From NCBI RefSeq assembly GCF_000003815.2, contig NC_049981.1:14411729-14475728 (forward strand): a stretch of DNA of 64,000 nucleotides, written 5' to 3'. The notes under the pieces were generated by a model. It did no database searches. It saw only the letters and a program-made list of their open reading frames with translations, and had not been told where the DNA came from. The position numbers and the translations under genes were made by a program. This document shows positions 1 through 10,054 of this stretch, piece by piece (the first letter of the stretch is position 1; every line of letters starts with the position of its first letter). Source of the stretch: Branchiostoma floridae. Lineage: Eukaryota; Chordata; Leptocardii; Amphioxiformes; Branchiostomatidae.

Positions 1-1
1 T

Positions 2-3000
2 CACGATAAAACGCTTCGTTCTCGTTCTTACCATGACAGAAGCTATCGCCAAGGGTTTCTTGGAGCTTTAAGCGACTTACAGAAGGATGATGTTCTCCAG
101 GATGTGGTTCTTGAAATCCAGGGCCGCCGCTTTCCCTGCCATCGGCTTGTTCTGTCCGCGGCCAGTCCCTACTTCAGGGCCATGTTTACAGCAGACATGG
201 CGGAAAGCCGACAGAAAACGATTGTTTTGAAGGTAAGGTTGGCGTAAATCTGAGATATACTTACTACCGCTAACTCTATGAGTGTATGAAACCACCATAT
301 TAACTGAACATTGTACTAGCATAAGTCTTTATCAACAACAGTACGAAGTTGATTGTATTTTGACTGGATTTTAATCATGGTTTAACAAATTAAGACAAGA
401 CCAGAATAAGATTTTTAGCGATTAGGAGCCCATTCACAGTTTTTATATATATGTAAGGACAGTCGTGGATCGTCATGTAAATATCAGCAGTGTTGTCTTA
501 GGTTACAGTCATTTCTACCACGATGGGAAAGTTGCTGTAGACCTTCACTTGTTCATGGTTGAATCTGTCCTCTGTAAAAGTTGTACGATAAAATTAAAAA
601 CCAGTATAATACGCCTTAACAGAAACATGGCCCTTCCAAGCTGTATCAAAAGTGAAGTGCATGTAGAGTTGTGTCAAATACAGATGACGACCTGCATCCC
701 CTTTTAGTATTACACAGACTGCCAGCAGCTGTTTTAAGTCCATGTTATTCCTAGCTAGATACTAGTACTACTAGTAGCTAAAATCTGAGGTAAAGCATAA
801 TAATTTAGTGCATTCTATATGAAGCATTCTTTTCATCTGAGTTTAGCATGAAGCAAAGCCTGTTGAATTTGACAAAATGTAGCAACTGATTTTCTGAATT
901 TAGTTCCGGTCACAGACCAATAACTTCATATAGGATACAACAACTACATGTAAAAGAAAGGATGAAATAGACACTTTGTTATACTGTCCTGCAGGGTTTG
1001 GATGCAGTCATGTTTGGGGAGATCCTGAGTTACATCTACTCGGGAACCCTCCGTGTGTCCCTGGACAAAGTGCAGCCCCTGTACCAGGCAGCCGACCTCC
1101 TCCAACTGGACTATGTGAGAGACACCTGCAGCAGCTACATGGCTATGAATGTGGAGCGCTCCACCTGTGTGGACCTGTACAAGTTTGCAGATGCCTTCTC
1201 TGTAGACATTGTCCTGAACCGTTGTCTTCAGTGTATATGTAGGCACTTTGCTAAGGTATTTAATGAACAAATCACTACCTCTACATAAGGGCTACTAGGA
1301 CATTTTTGTATGTTTCTTTAGATTATATTTTTCTTCGACCCAAGCTTTGAAAATACTGTCTAATGGCCACCTTTATGTACACATGTATTTTCTTTGAATG
1401 ATCTTGATCAAGGCATGTTCCTCAGTATTTTGATTGTTAGTATGTCCATAGCAACTTGATTCTATGGATGACACCTTTTTTAAGACCCTCCCATGTTTTA
1501 CAGTAAGTGTGTGAATAGAGTAGAACAAGGTTTATCAAGATCTATTGTTTGTAACTTGTGACAATATTGTTGGAATTACAACACTTTATTTTTCATTCAT
1601 GTGCTCATCCATCAATTCGTCTATCCTTCTCTGCCCCAGATAGCCTCCAGCGAGGAGTTTTGCAGTCTGAGTGTGGGTCAGCTGACTGACATCATCAGCC
1701 ATGATGAGCTGGATGTAAAAGAGGAGACAACAGTGTGGGAGGCTGTGGTGAGATGGGTGCAGCACAGCAGGGAGGACAGGTGGCTATTATCATACATGGT
1801 GTCTTACATGCTATAAATTTGAATTTGCAGTGGTTTTGTAATTGTATTTGCGGAATTTGTGGTGACCTCTTCATCACAAACTCCTGCAAACATTTTTGTT
1901 CTGTCTTCTGCCTGCCTGTATATTTTATATTCTGGTTGATACTGATAGTGAAGGACAACATGGACAGTCACATAGTACTGAATAAGATAATGCATTGAAC
2001 TACACCTAAATCTACATTGATGAAGGTTAGACATCCTAGTTACTAATTAGATATGCCAGATAAAACATTTGGATAGATATTTTGAAAACATTGAGAAATT
2101 TAAGACTGACCATCAGTGCCATTGATGAAAGATAGCAGATACTGTATGTCTGAAAAGTCTGACGGCTTCCAATATCTATCTAGTTGTTAGTCTGTGACCA
2201 GACCCTCTGGTCGACAGACTTTTAGTTTTGTCACGTTTACGCGCGTTCGCAGCTGTATCTGTATGTTCCCGTTGTCTGAATTCTATGTGGTTTGGCAGGT
2301 CCTTTGTACTGAGGTTGACGATGATGCACGTGAACTTTTTTTTGCGGCAGGTGGTTTTATTATGGATTTTATAAAAATAACACCCCTACAATTTGTTCGT
2401 CTTGCGGTGTTTTGGTCCAGATCCTCTGTATGTGGGTCATGGTGTCATTGGAATTTGTCAAGCAGATGCGTGGTGTTACCTGATCGTCAAAGTTATTCGC
2501 GTTCGCATCGGTATCTGTATGTTCCCGTTGTCGCATACGTACGTTGTTTGGCAGGTCATCTGCACTGAGGTTGACGATGATGCACGTTGTTTTTTTTTGT
2601 TGTTTTTGCGGCAGTTGGTTTTATTAGGGACGCAATAAAAATAACACCCCTACAAAATGTTCATCTTTCGGTGTATTAGTCCAGATCCCCTGTATATGGG
2701 TCATGCTGTAATTGAGATATTGCAAGCAGATGCGTGATGTTCTCTGGTCGTCAATGTAACGCGCGTTCGCATCTATATCTGCATGTTCCCGTTGTCGCAT
2801 ACGTTTGTGGTTTGGCAGGTTCTCTACACATAGTTGGACGATGATGCAAGGTGTTTTATTTTTTTGGCAGCTGTTTTTATTATGTATGTAATAATTTCAG
2901 AAATCACCCCTGCAAATTGTACGTTTCACAGTGTATTGGCCCATGTCTGCATATGGTGCCCGTTGAGGTAATTGGGTATAGTTANNNNNNNNNNNNNNNN

Positions 3001-5343
3001 NNNNNNNNNNNNNNNNNNNNNNNNNNNNNNNNNNNNNNNNNNNNNNNNNNNNNNNNNNNNNNNNNNNNNNNNNNNNNNNNNNNNNNNNNNNNNNNNNNNN
3101 NNNNNNNNNNNNNNNNNNNNNNNNNNNNNNNNNNNNNNNNNNNNNNNNNNNNNNNNNNNNNNNNNNNNNNNNNNNNNNNNNNNNNNNNNNNNNNNNNNNN
3201 NNNNNNNNNNNNNNNNNNNNNNNNNNNNNNNNNNNNNNNNNNNNNNNNNNNNNNNNNNNNNNNNNNNNNNNNNNNNNNNNNNNNNNNNNNNNNNNNNNNN
3301 NNNNNNNATTCCCGGACTTCGACTAAGAAACATCAAGGTCCTATTCCGTGCTTCATACTTATTACGTCCATAACAGAAACATGTTAATACTTGGTGCGTT
3401 TGTCAGTCTGCCTGTCGGTCTTGTAGGTGTGTCTGTGTGTGAATGTGCCTGTGTATTAGAGTAGACCATCCGGTAACTTATCGTCACCATATCTTTTTGA
3501 CTTTGGCCACATGTTATCTCACAATCCATACCTGTTTAGTAAGATTCACATGACACAGAAATATTAGGCAACTTTAGATACAACGATATATCTAACACCA
3601 TGAAAAGAATCATATCGGATATAAGCACAACGTCACACACCAAAGAAGACAAAACAACCAACATATACCAGACCGACGTCACAGACTATGTTACCTACGG
3701 TCACTTGTTTGCATTGTTGCTATCTTCCGTAACCCTGAATCTATCCTGTACCCTGCAGACTGCACCACCTACCCAGCATCCTCCCTCACATCCGCTTCAA
3801 CCTGCTGACCTCAGACGGTCAAGCAGCCATCTTGGAGCACCCCCTGGTCAGGGAGGATCCTGGGAATTCTGAGACCATCAGGAACATGGTACAGCCTGAA
3901 ACCTCCACCCAGAAGACTAGAGTGGGCATGGACACCCAGGAAATGGCTCTCCTTTTTTGTACAAGGTTTGTAGAGAAAAGGAGCTTATACATGTACACAT
4001 CTATGTTCAGTTTGGGCAGGATAACCTAAGAAAAGTTGGAAATACAGTATATGTCTTTATACTCATTATCATTATTTTGAAACCCGTTGCATCTTTCTTT
4101 TCAACTGCACATTTTTGGTGTGTTAATGCTGTGAAGAAGTTTCCTTGCCATGTCTTGCCTTAGTGCCATTCCAGTTACTAGTTTCCTGTAACCCCTTCAC
4201 CCCACCCAAACTTTTAAAGTTACTAGAAATAGTACCTTGGATAATTATTTTGAGATTCATAGTATAGTAGTAATCCGTTGATGCATTACATCATGCCTTT
4301 TAGACACTCCCTTTATAACTCAGTGTACAATGGTATATATAAGTGCTTTTAGTTGACACGTTCGGATCGTGCAACTTGAACATCATTTTAAAATTACTAA
4401 AATTCTGGTAAGCAGATGGATAACTGTGTTTATTTTTGTCTGCAGCAAAAAAGAGATGCTGTGTATGAACCCCAGGGTGGGGAGGTACATCAGCTGTAGT
4501 TACGGAGCAAACCTTCCACCCGTTGTGACGATGACTGTTACCAGTGATAACGACATCTACATCTTGGCTGGACACTCGCACGTTGAACTGTCCTTGTTAG
4601 TGTACAATCATGTGGGGAACACATGGGAACAGGTGTCAACAGTGTCTAGGTCACGGGGGGACGACTTGCCAAGCGACGAGTACCTTGTCGAAGTTGACGG
4701 ATGTCTTTACTATCTCACGGTCAAAATGTCGCTGACAGCGGACATGCTGGTGTGGGTCAGACGATATAACCGGCACACGAGCCAATGGGAGGACTGCCCA
4801 CAGCCGGAACTGGAGGGAACATCAGACATCAGCGTGGCGTTGTCATGCGGTCCGCACTTGTATTTCTTCACGAACACAGAAATGCATCGCTACGACCCCA
4901 GTCAGGATAGTTGGAGCAAGTGTACGCCGCTGAACGCCATTCCTCTGCTGTGCACGGCCGTCGCCTTTGGAACAACGGAGATCTTCTGCACGGACATCCG
5001 CTTCAGAAAAATGGCAGTGTACAATACAACGTCGGACTGTTGGCGGTTGTCTAATGCTGAGTTGCCGTCTCTGAGAAATCCGACCATTATGGATAGCCCG
5101 AGTCTCTTTGTGCTGGAGAAGCAGCTGCATGTGCTGTTACGGTCGTACAGTGGGGTGCCGGCAGGGGCCGACGACTGGCAGATATTTGCATGGGACAGGT
5201 TTCAGGGGGTTTGGGAGGACTCGAAGCCCACCCTGCCAGCTGGGGACTGGAAGGCCTGTGGTCCTGTGTGTTGTGTAGCCCGCATGTATCTACCATGTCT
5301 GAACAAAAAACGTACAGGCACAAGGAGTACAATGCACCCTTAG
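2..5343 (+). CDS. BTB-BACK-kelch (KLHL/KBTBD-type) gene, five exons, 5' end outside window
   Basis: Exons joined by GT-AG introns: 2-232, 995-1255, 1640-1779, 3759-3965, 4446-5343 (phases 0, 0, 2, 2). Exons 1-2 encode a BTB domain: the DVVLEIQGRRFPCHRLVLSA strand-helix, then YFRAMFTADMAES and an EILSYIYSGTLRVS stretch. Exons 3-4 encode a BACK domain (SVGQLTDIISHDELDVKEE, then the W-x-WV helix and HHLPSILPHIRFNLL). The last exon holds weakly conserved kelch blades with repeated Y-N/D plus W pairs (YNHVGNTW, YNRHTSQW, YDPSQDSW, YNTTSDCW), ending at a TAG. About 578 codons are visible, close to a full family member. The reading frame is open to the left edge, so the start codon may lie upstream. 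In the family such proteins are usually CUL3 ubiquitin-ligase substrate adaptors (BTB binds CUL3, kelch binds substrate). Assignment to a named KLHL/KBTBD orthologue is not possible by eye. Intron 3 holds a tandem repeat and an assembly gap. Confidence 0.88.
2220..2984. repeat. Intronic tandem repeat, about 256-264 bp unit, three copies
   Basis: The string TGTTCCCGTTGTC recurs with its neighbours (GCGCGTTCGCA before it, GAGGTTGACGATGATGCACG after it) near 2265, 2521 and 2785, giving periods of 256 and 264 bp. Each unit ends in an ATAAAAATAACACCCCTACAA stretch. The third unit runs into the N gap, so the true copy number is unknown. The array lies in intron 3 of the BTB-kelch gene. Confidence 0.8.
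2985..3307. other. Assembly gap (323 N)
   Basis: A run of N immediately after the tandem repeat in intron 3 of the BTB-kelch gene. Collapse of the repeat is the likely cause. Any ORF crossing it is an artefact. Confidence 0.99.
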
Positions 5344-7029
5344 AGCACGGGTGTTTTGACTGTCTGTAATATAGATGTCACTGCCATTATCATGCCCATT
5401 TGGTGATCCCATGGCGTCTTGTGTGAATTCATATTCTATTTTTGTATAAGTTGTGTGACTCAGTCAGACTTTGTTGCTGAATTTTGAAGTAACATGATAC
5501 TATTTCCTCTGTTATTTGTTTTTTAAATTGCAAAAAGGAAAAATAGAATAACAAAAATGTATACATGTATATATTGTTTTTATTTACAAAGTGACACCTA
5601 GGATTTGAGGTCAGTACTGCAATTTTTTTTAGCCATAAGTGAAGTCACACTAGGCAAGTCTACGACTAGTGTTGGTAAAACATTTACCTACTAGTATTTG
5701 TTTTAGTAACAGTTAGATAAACCACACACCTGTGTAACTTTGAAAATATGAATTTTTAAGCTTAGTTGAAAAATATGTGTTTCTGTAATATATACAGTGA
5801 TTTAAGAAGAAACTATGATGATATGTTGTTTGATTTTATATCCTAGTCACAGATTTGGGTTTCCTGCATCACAGATGAATTTGAAATGTCCATTGAGTTT
5901 ATGATATGAACAGAACAGATATGTATGTAATAACATTTTTCTCGTGACATCTACATACAACTAAACTATAATGGACTTTCATGACGAATAGAACACAAAT
6001 CATGGATCATCATGTGCATAATTTCTTAAATCACATGGTCTTTCATAAGCATACTGTAAATGCATTTAAGTTCGCGGGGATTTAATTTCGCGGTAGCGGG
6101 AAAAAGGACTTTTTGCGGTGGTTTTAAGTTCGCGGTAGCACCATGCAATGTAGTCTCTTACTGCTATGGAAAAATGTTTGCAGTGGTTTTAAATTTGCGG
6201 TAAAGCGGCCACCGCGTAAACCGCGAACATTAAACCACCACGAAAGTTTCTGCATTAACAGTATTTTCAATCTTTAAATTACCCAATGTCAAGATTCTTG
6301 AGGCCTAGACTTTTTCATTGATTATGTGTCTCTCCTATTGTATCTTATTTGTCACCACGCGTAAAGTTAATGATAAGTGAGTCATAAATAATGCCATTGG
6401 TTATATAACAAGCTAAGCTAATTTTTTATGGACTGAGTTGAAATTTGGCACAGCCAAAAATCTGAGAAACTGACAGATATATCAGCTTTAAGAAGATATG
6501 TTTCTTTACATTTGTGCCAAATTTCATCTCATTTATTGAAAGAATGAAATGATCTTGTTATTAAACCCATGGCTTATTCCCCCCCACCCCCACCCCCATC
6601 TAAGCTTCAAATTCAATACCAACTGTGTCAAAGTTCATTTTTTAATGTTTTAGTTTTATACTCACATTTGCATATAATGAATAATTATAACGACTAAGTT
6701 AACTTAACTTTTAGCATCAGTTACAGATGTATGTACAGTTCTATCATCATACATAATAATGGTATGGTCACGCTTTTGGAATGGATCATACAAATAGATT
6801 GACACAGGAGTCAGGTATAGGAAAAGGGCACGATAGTACATGTGCTGTAAATATTGCAATTTTGTGGCCTTTTTTTGTTTTCGATTATTGAAATGATGAC
6901 ACCGTGAATATGTGTTGCTAAGCTACATATTTAGTATATGTAGAAAACCTCCTATCCACTCCTGTGAAATTAAACCCCATGATAATAAATGAATATCCAT
7001 CAGTGTGTGGAAAATATCAGTCCGTATAA
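5344..7029. other. Intergenic: 3' flanks of two convergent genes
   Basis: This is the AT-rich 3' flank of the BTB-kelch gene (plus) and of the fucosyltransferase gene (minus), which converge here. Apart from the MITE at 6054-6261 and a short C-rich tract near 6580 I see no coding signal. ATAAA-type stretches occur on both strands but I cannot choose poly(A) sites. Confidence 0.6.
6054..6261. mobile_element. MITE with TA target site and TTCGCGGT-rich inverted repeats
   Basis: The left end reads CTGTAAATGCATTTAAG and the right end, reverse complemented, reads CTGTTAATGCAGAAAC. The inverted similarity continues inward through repeated TTCGCGG and TTTAATTTCGCGG blocks. A TA dinucleotide flanks both ends (6052-6053 and 6262-6263). 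About 208 bp, with no coding capacity. TA duplication points to a Tc1/mariner-type mobiliser, by inference. Confidence 0.75.
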
Positions 7030-8604
7030 TTAAGTAGCTGCTTGAAAGTGGTCGTCAACGAACCGAAGTTTCTGAAATTTCACATTTTCTAGAGGGTCAC
7101 ACATTGAAAGATGTTCGCCTTCAAACCACCTTCTCAAGTCGGTATAAAGTTTCCTTTTTGTTGGGCACCTCTCAATAAGTTCCCTACACAGATTACACCA
7201 CCCACCTTCTTCTAAAGGCATGTTCTTAGGTGGAGTAGTCTTCCACTTAAAGTAGGCGTTATACTGATCCTTGTCTTCACCCAGCTTCTTTAAGAAGTCA
7301 GCTAGTTCCTTGGGTGACTTGAAGTCGTCCACGTGGATGTAGGAGTGCGGTGGTGCCAGCCTCTCGTAGTCGGATCTGTTGGCTCCTAGAACGACCGGAA
7401 TGACGTCGTTTGCCAGGGCATTCCTCCAGAACTTCTCGGTGAGGTACTCCTTACACTTCATGTTCTCGAAGGCGAGGTAGAACTTGTACTGCCTGATGAT
7501 ACCAGGCATGCAGGTAACGTTCCACTTCGCGCAGACAGTCTTCCCGCATCTTCCGAAGACATCCACGTGCATGTGCTTGACTAGTTCTGTTGCATACGCA
7601 ACACGGTTGGCTTGGGTGTTGCATTTGCTTATGAACCAAACCGCTAGCTTCTTCTTCCCTACTGTGTAATCCTTGTTGGGGTACGGGTCGACTCCTTCAA
7701 CCTTGAGTCTTTGGTAGGTCCGATATAACGATCCCCATGCACCGGACGAGTCCGAGTCAGCCCTGTACGTGATGGTCCAGTTAAAAACACTCCTGTACGT
7801 TTCAAAGTTTATAGACGGGAAGCCCGGGCACTCCGTATGAAACCACACCCAGTGCTGGTGAGGATAGCGAACTGTAGGCATCACAGAGGAGTTGTAATCC
7901 TTCTGCAAGTTACTGACTTCGAAGAGGACAGCATCGGATTCGTGAATGTTCTCACGGTATTTAGAAAAGATACAATTCGGCCTAGTTTTACACAATGCGC
8001 CTGTTCCCTTCGGTAGTTTCTTATTCAGTTGGTCATCCCAAAGATCTGTCCATATCAAAATCTTAAAGAGCTCCCGTTTGGCTAGTGNNNNNNNNNNNNN
8101 NNNNNNNNNNNNNNNNNNNNNNNNNNNNNNNNNNNNNNNNNNNNNNNNNNNNNNNNNNNNNNNNNNNNNNNNNNNNNNNNNNNNNNNNNNNNNNNNNNNN
8201 NNNNNNNNNNNNNNNNNNNNNNNNNNNNNNNNNNNNNNNNNNNNNNNNNNNNNNNNNNNNNNNNNNNNNNNNNNNNNNNNNNNNNNNNNNNNNNNNNNNN
8301 NNNNNNNNNNNNNNNNNNNNNNNNNNNNNNNNNNNNNNNNNNNNNNNNNNNNNNNNNNNNNNNNNNNNNNNNNNNNNNNNNNNNNNNNNNNNNNNNNNNN
8401 NNNNNNNNNNNNNNNNNNNNNNNNNNNNNNNNNNNNNNNNNNNNNAGAATTATTGGAAAAATCACGAAGGACAAATGTTTTGGTGACGACCTCATTTGTT
8501 ACGACCTTGATACCAGTGGATTGTTTGATGTGAAGATATCTCTTGTCCTTACGTGGTACAAGGGCCCTTCTCTTCACAAAAAACAAGCTTAAGCTTTTTG
8601 ACAA
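7030..8604 (-). CDS. Alpha-1,3-fucosyltransferase-like protein (GT10), interrupted by an assembly gap
   Basis: The minus-strand frame from about 8087 to the TAA at 7030 is one long open exon. It has GT10 hallmarks: VWFHTECPG upstream, a WFISKCNTQANRVAYATEL block followed by VDVFGRCG, and the donor-site motif KFYLAFENMKCKEYLTEKFW continuing to NALANDVIPVVLGA. Family enzymes are Golgi type II membrane proteins that move fucose from GDP-fucose to N-acetylglucosamine in glycans. Cysteines near the C terminus (WCNLC and nearby) fit family disulfides. The N-terminal part (about 53 residues read at 8446-8604) is separated by 358 N, so its frame and the assigned Met are uncertain, and a membrane anchor may sit in the gap or in an unseen upstream exon. 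The exact acceptor specificity cannot be read. Confidence 0.87.
   Translation of the reverse strand: MSKSLSLFFVKRRALVPRKDKRYLHIKQSTGIKVVTNEVVTKTFVLRDFSNNSXXXXXXXXXXXXXXXXXXXXXXXXXXXXXXXXXXXXXXXXXXXXXXXXXXXXXXXXXXXXXXXXXXXXXXXXXXXXXXXXXXXXXXXXXXXXXXXXXXXXXXXXXXXXXXXXXXXXXXXXLAKRELFKILIWTDLWDDQLNKKLPKGTGALCKTRPNCIFSKYRENIHESDAVLFEVSNLQKDYNSSVMPTVRYPHQHWVWFHTECPGFPSINFETYRSVFNWTITYRADSDSSGAWGSLYRTYQRLKVEGVDPYPNKDYTVGKKKLAVWFISKCNTQANRVAYATELVKHMHVDVFGRCGKTVCAKWNVTCMPGIIRQYKFYLAFENMKCKEYLTEKFWRNALANDVIPVVLGANRSDYERLAPPHSYIHVDDFKSPKELADFLKKLGEDKDQYNAYFKWKTTPPKNMPLEEGGWCNLCRELIERCPTKRKLYTDLRRWFEGEHLSMCDPLENVKFQKLRFVDDHFQAAT
8088..8445. other. Assembly gap (358 N)
   Basis: A run of N inside the fucosyltransferase exon. 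The true distance between the two coding pieces is unknown, so the continuous ORF across it is only nominal. Confidence 0.99.
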
Positions 8605-10054
8605 ATCGTAGAAGTGACAATGACAATAGTGCCCACAGCTCCGCTAGAATAAAGGTGACGTCACAGCAAGATGCCTCTAAAGTCTGAATATGCTCGGCAA
8701 ATGACGATAAAACTGACGTCGGTCCTTATCCTGACTGACCGCCCCAGGGCCTGGTCACAACCGTCGTACGGTAGCTTGACGACAGCAAATCGTTGACAAT
8801 CTTGGGACAGTCGGGAACATGCGGTAGGGAATTCTTCTGTCTTGTGACAGAAAAGACTGTCGTAGGTCCTTGTCGATAGTTAGTCCTGTTGTAGCCTCGC
8901 TGAAATCGTAGGACAAAATTAACGGTGACTCTGGCTACACCATAACAACCTCACAGTATTAAATACTTTGGCATGTGGATCGACAGGTTGAACAAGTATT
9001 GGCCACTCCTGTGGGTCAAAAGTCAGTCTGCACAATGCACTGAGAATGCAAGCATTGCGCAAGCAAACGGCGTTAATTTGCAAGACCGAAACGTATTAAG
9101 TACCCATCAGAAACTATGTGGAAGTTTGATCATTGCAGTAACATAACTAGTTCATATCGGAAACGCTTCAATCCGTGCGTATATCATATAATTATCTGAC
9201 TTTTTTCAAAATCTGCGTATTTTACGTGGAAACTGCGGCAGAGTAACGAATCGCACGCACGTACAGTGGGTATGACGGCGTGAACGATGGAATCGAGGTC
9301 GATCCTTGACCATTTTCACGCAGTACATGTGCAGTGCCGTCAAGTGATCTACAAGCAGTTTATGATCCATCAACGTTTCATTCTCAGTGTTTTACGCGTG
9401 TACATCTAGTACACCTTTACAGTAGTGCATTTAGAGCGATTTACCCCCTCTAGATTTGATAGCTTTGACAGATGCACATGTAGGAGAAGGCGAATCGTGA
9501 AATGTACTATCTGTAAACTCTTCTTAAAACCTACCCCCTGGAGCCTAGATTATTTCATAACTACACAGCTTAGATCACAAGACTTATTTGTCACCCTCGC
9601 CTCACAAAATCAAACATACAGTATATTATTGACACTCATATCCTCTTATAACACTGTCGTACATCTTATGTACTTCAATAAAGACAGTGTAAACATTCAG
9701 TACATGTTACAGGTGGAGTTTAAGTAACAAAGTGAAGAAGCAGTACTTACTCGTAGTACAAATAACGTCCATCGACCAGGAATGCCAATCAAGCTGTCGC
9801 ACATGTTTTATTCTCAAGGTTGAAAGCAAAATTAGATGTATGTACTATGAAAGAGCCCATTGATTATCGGACTGGTTTTGCTTTGGCAAAATGCTTGGCA
9901 TTAAGTTACATAGTCTGACGGAAACAGAAATCGAGATCATGAACAACTTCTAGATTTGTACATATATAAGGAAGATAAAGCAAATGAAAGAGTAACCAAG
10001 GATTCAAGTCAAAACACACAGAATATATATCTATTTGTAGATACACACTTCTTG
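8605..10054. other. Upstream region of the fucosyltransferase gene; no gene seen
   Basis: This is the 5' flank of the minus-strand fucosyltransferase. A TGACGTCA-like stretch lies near 8656 and TGACGTC near 8711, resembling CRE sites. I found no convincing ORF, RNA gene or repeat. The 100-codon plus-strand ORF at 9425-9727 has no recognisable motif and AT-rich composition, and I do not call it. Confidence 0.45.

Noticed and set aside
465-707. 80-codon ORF in the first intron of the BTB-kelch gene
   Set aside because: Lies inside an intron supported by conserved BTB coding on both sides; no domain or codon bias.
2851-3387. ORFs spanning N runs (also at 8082-8533 and 36417-36795)
   Set aside because: They exist only because N codons contain no stops.
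9425-9727. 100-codon plus-strand ORF upstream of the fucosyltransferase
   Set aside because: No recognisable motif, no splice or conservation support, ordinary AT-rich sequence.
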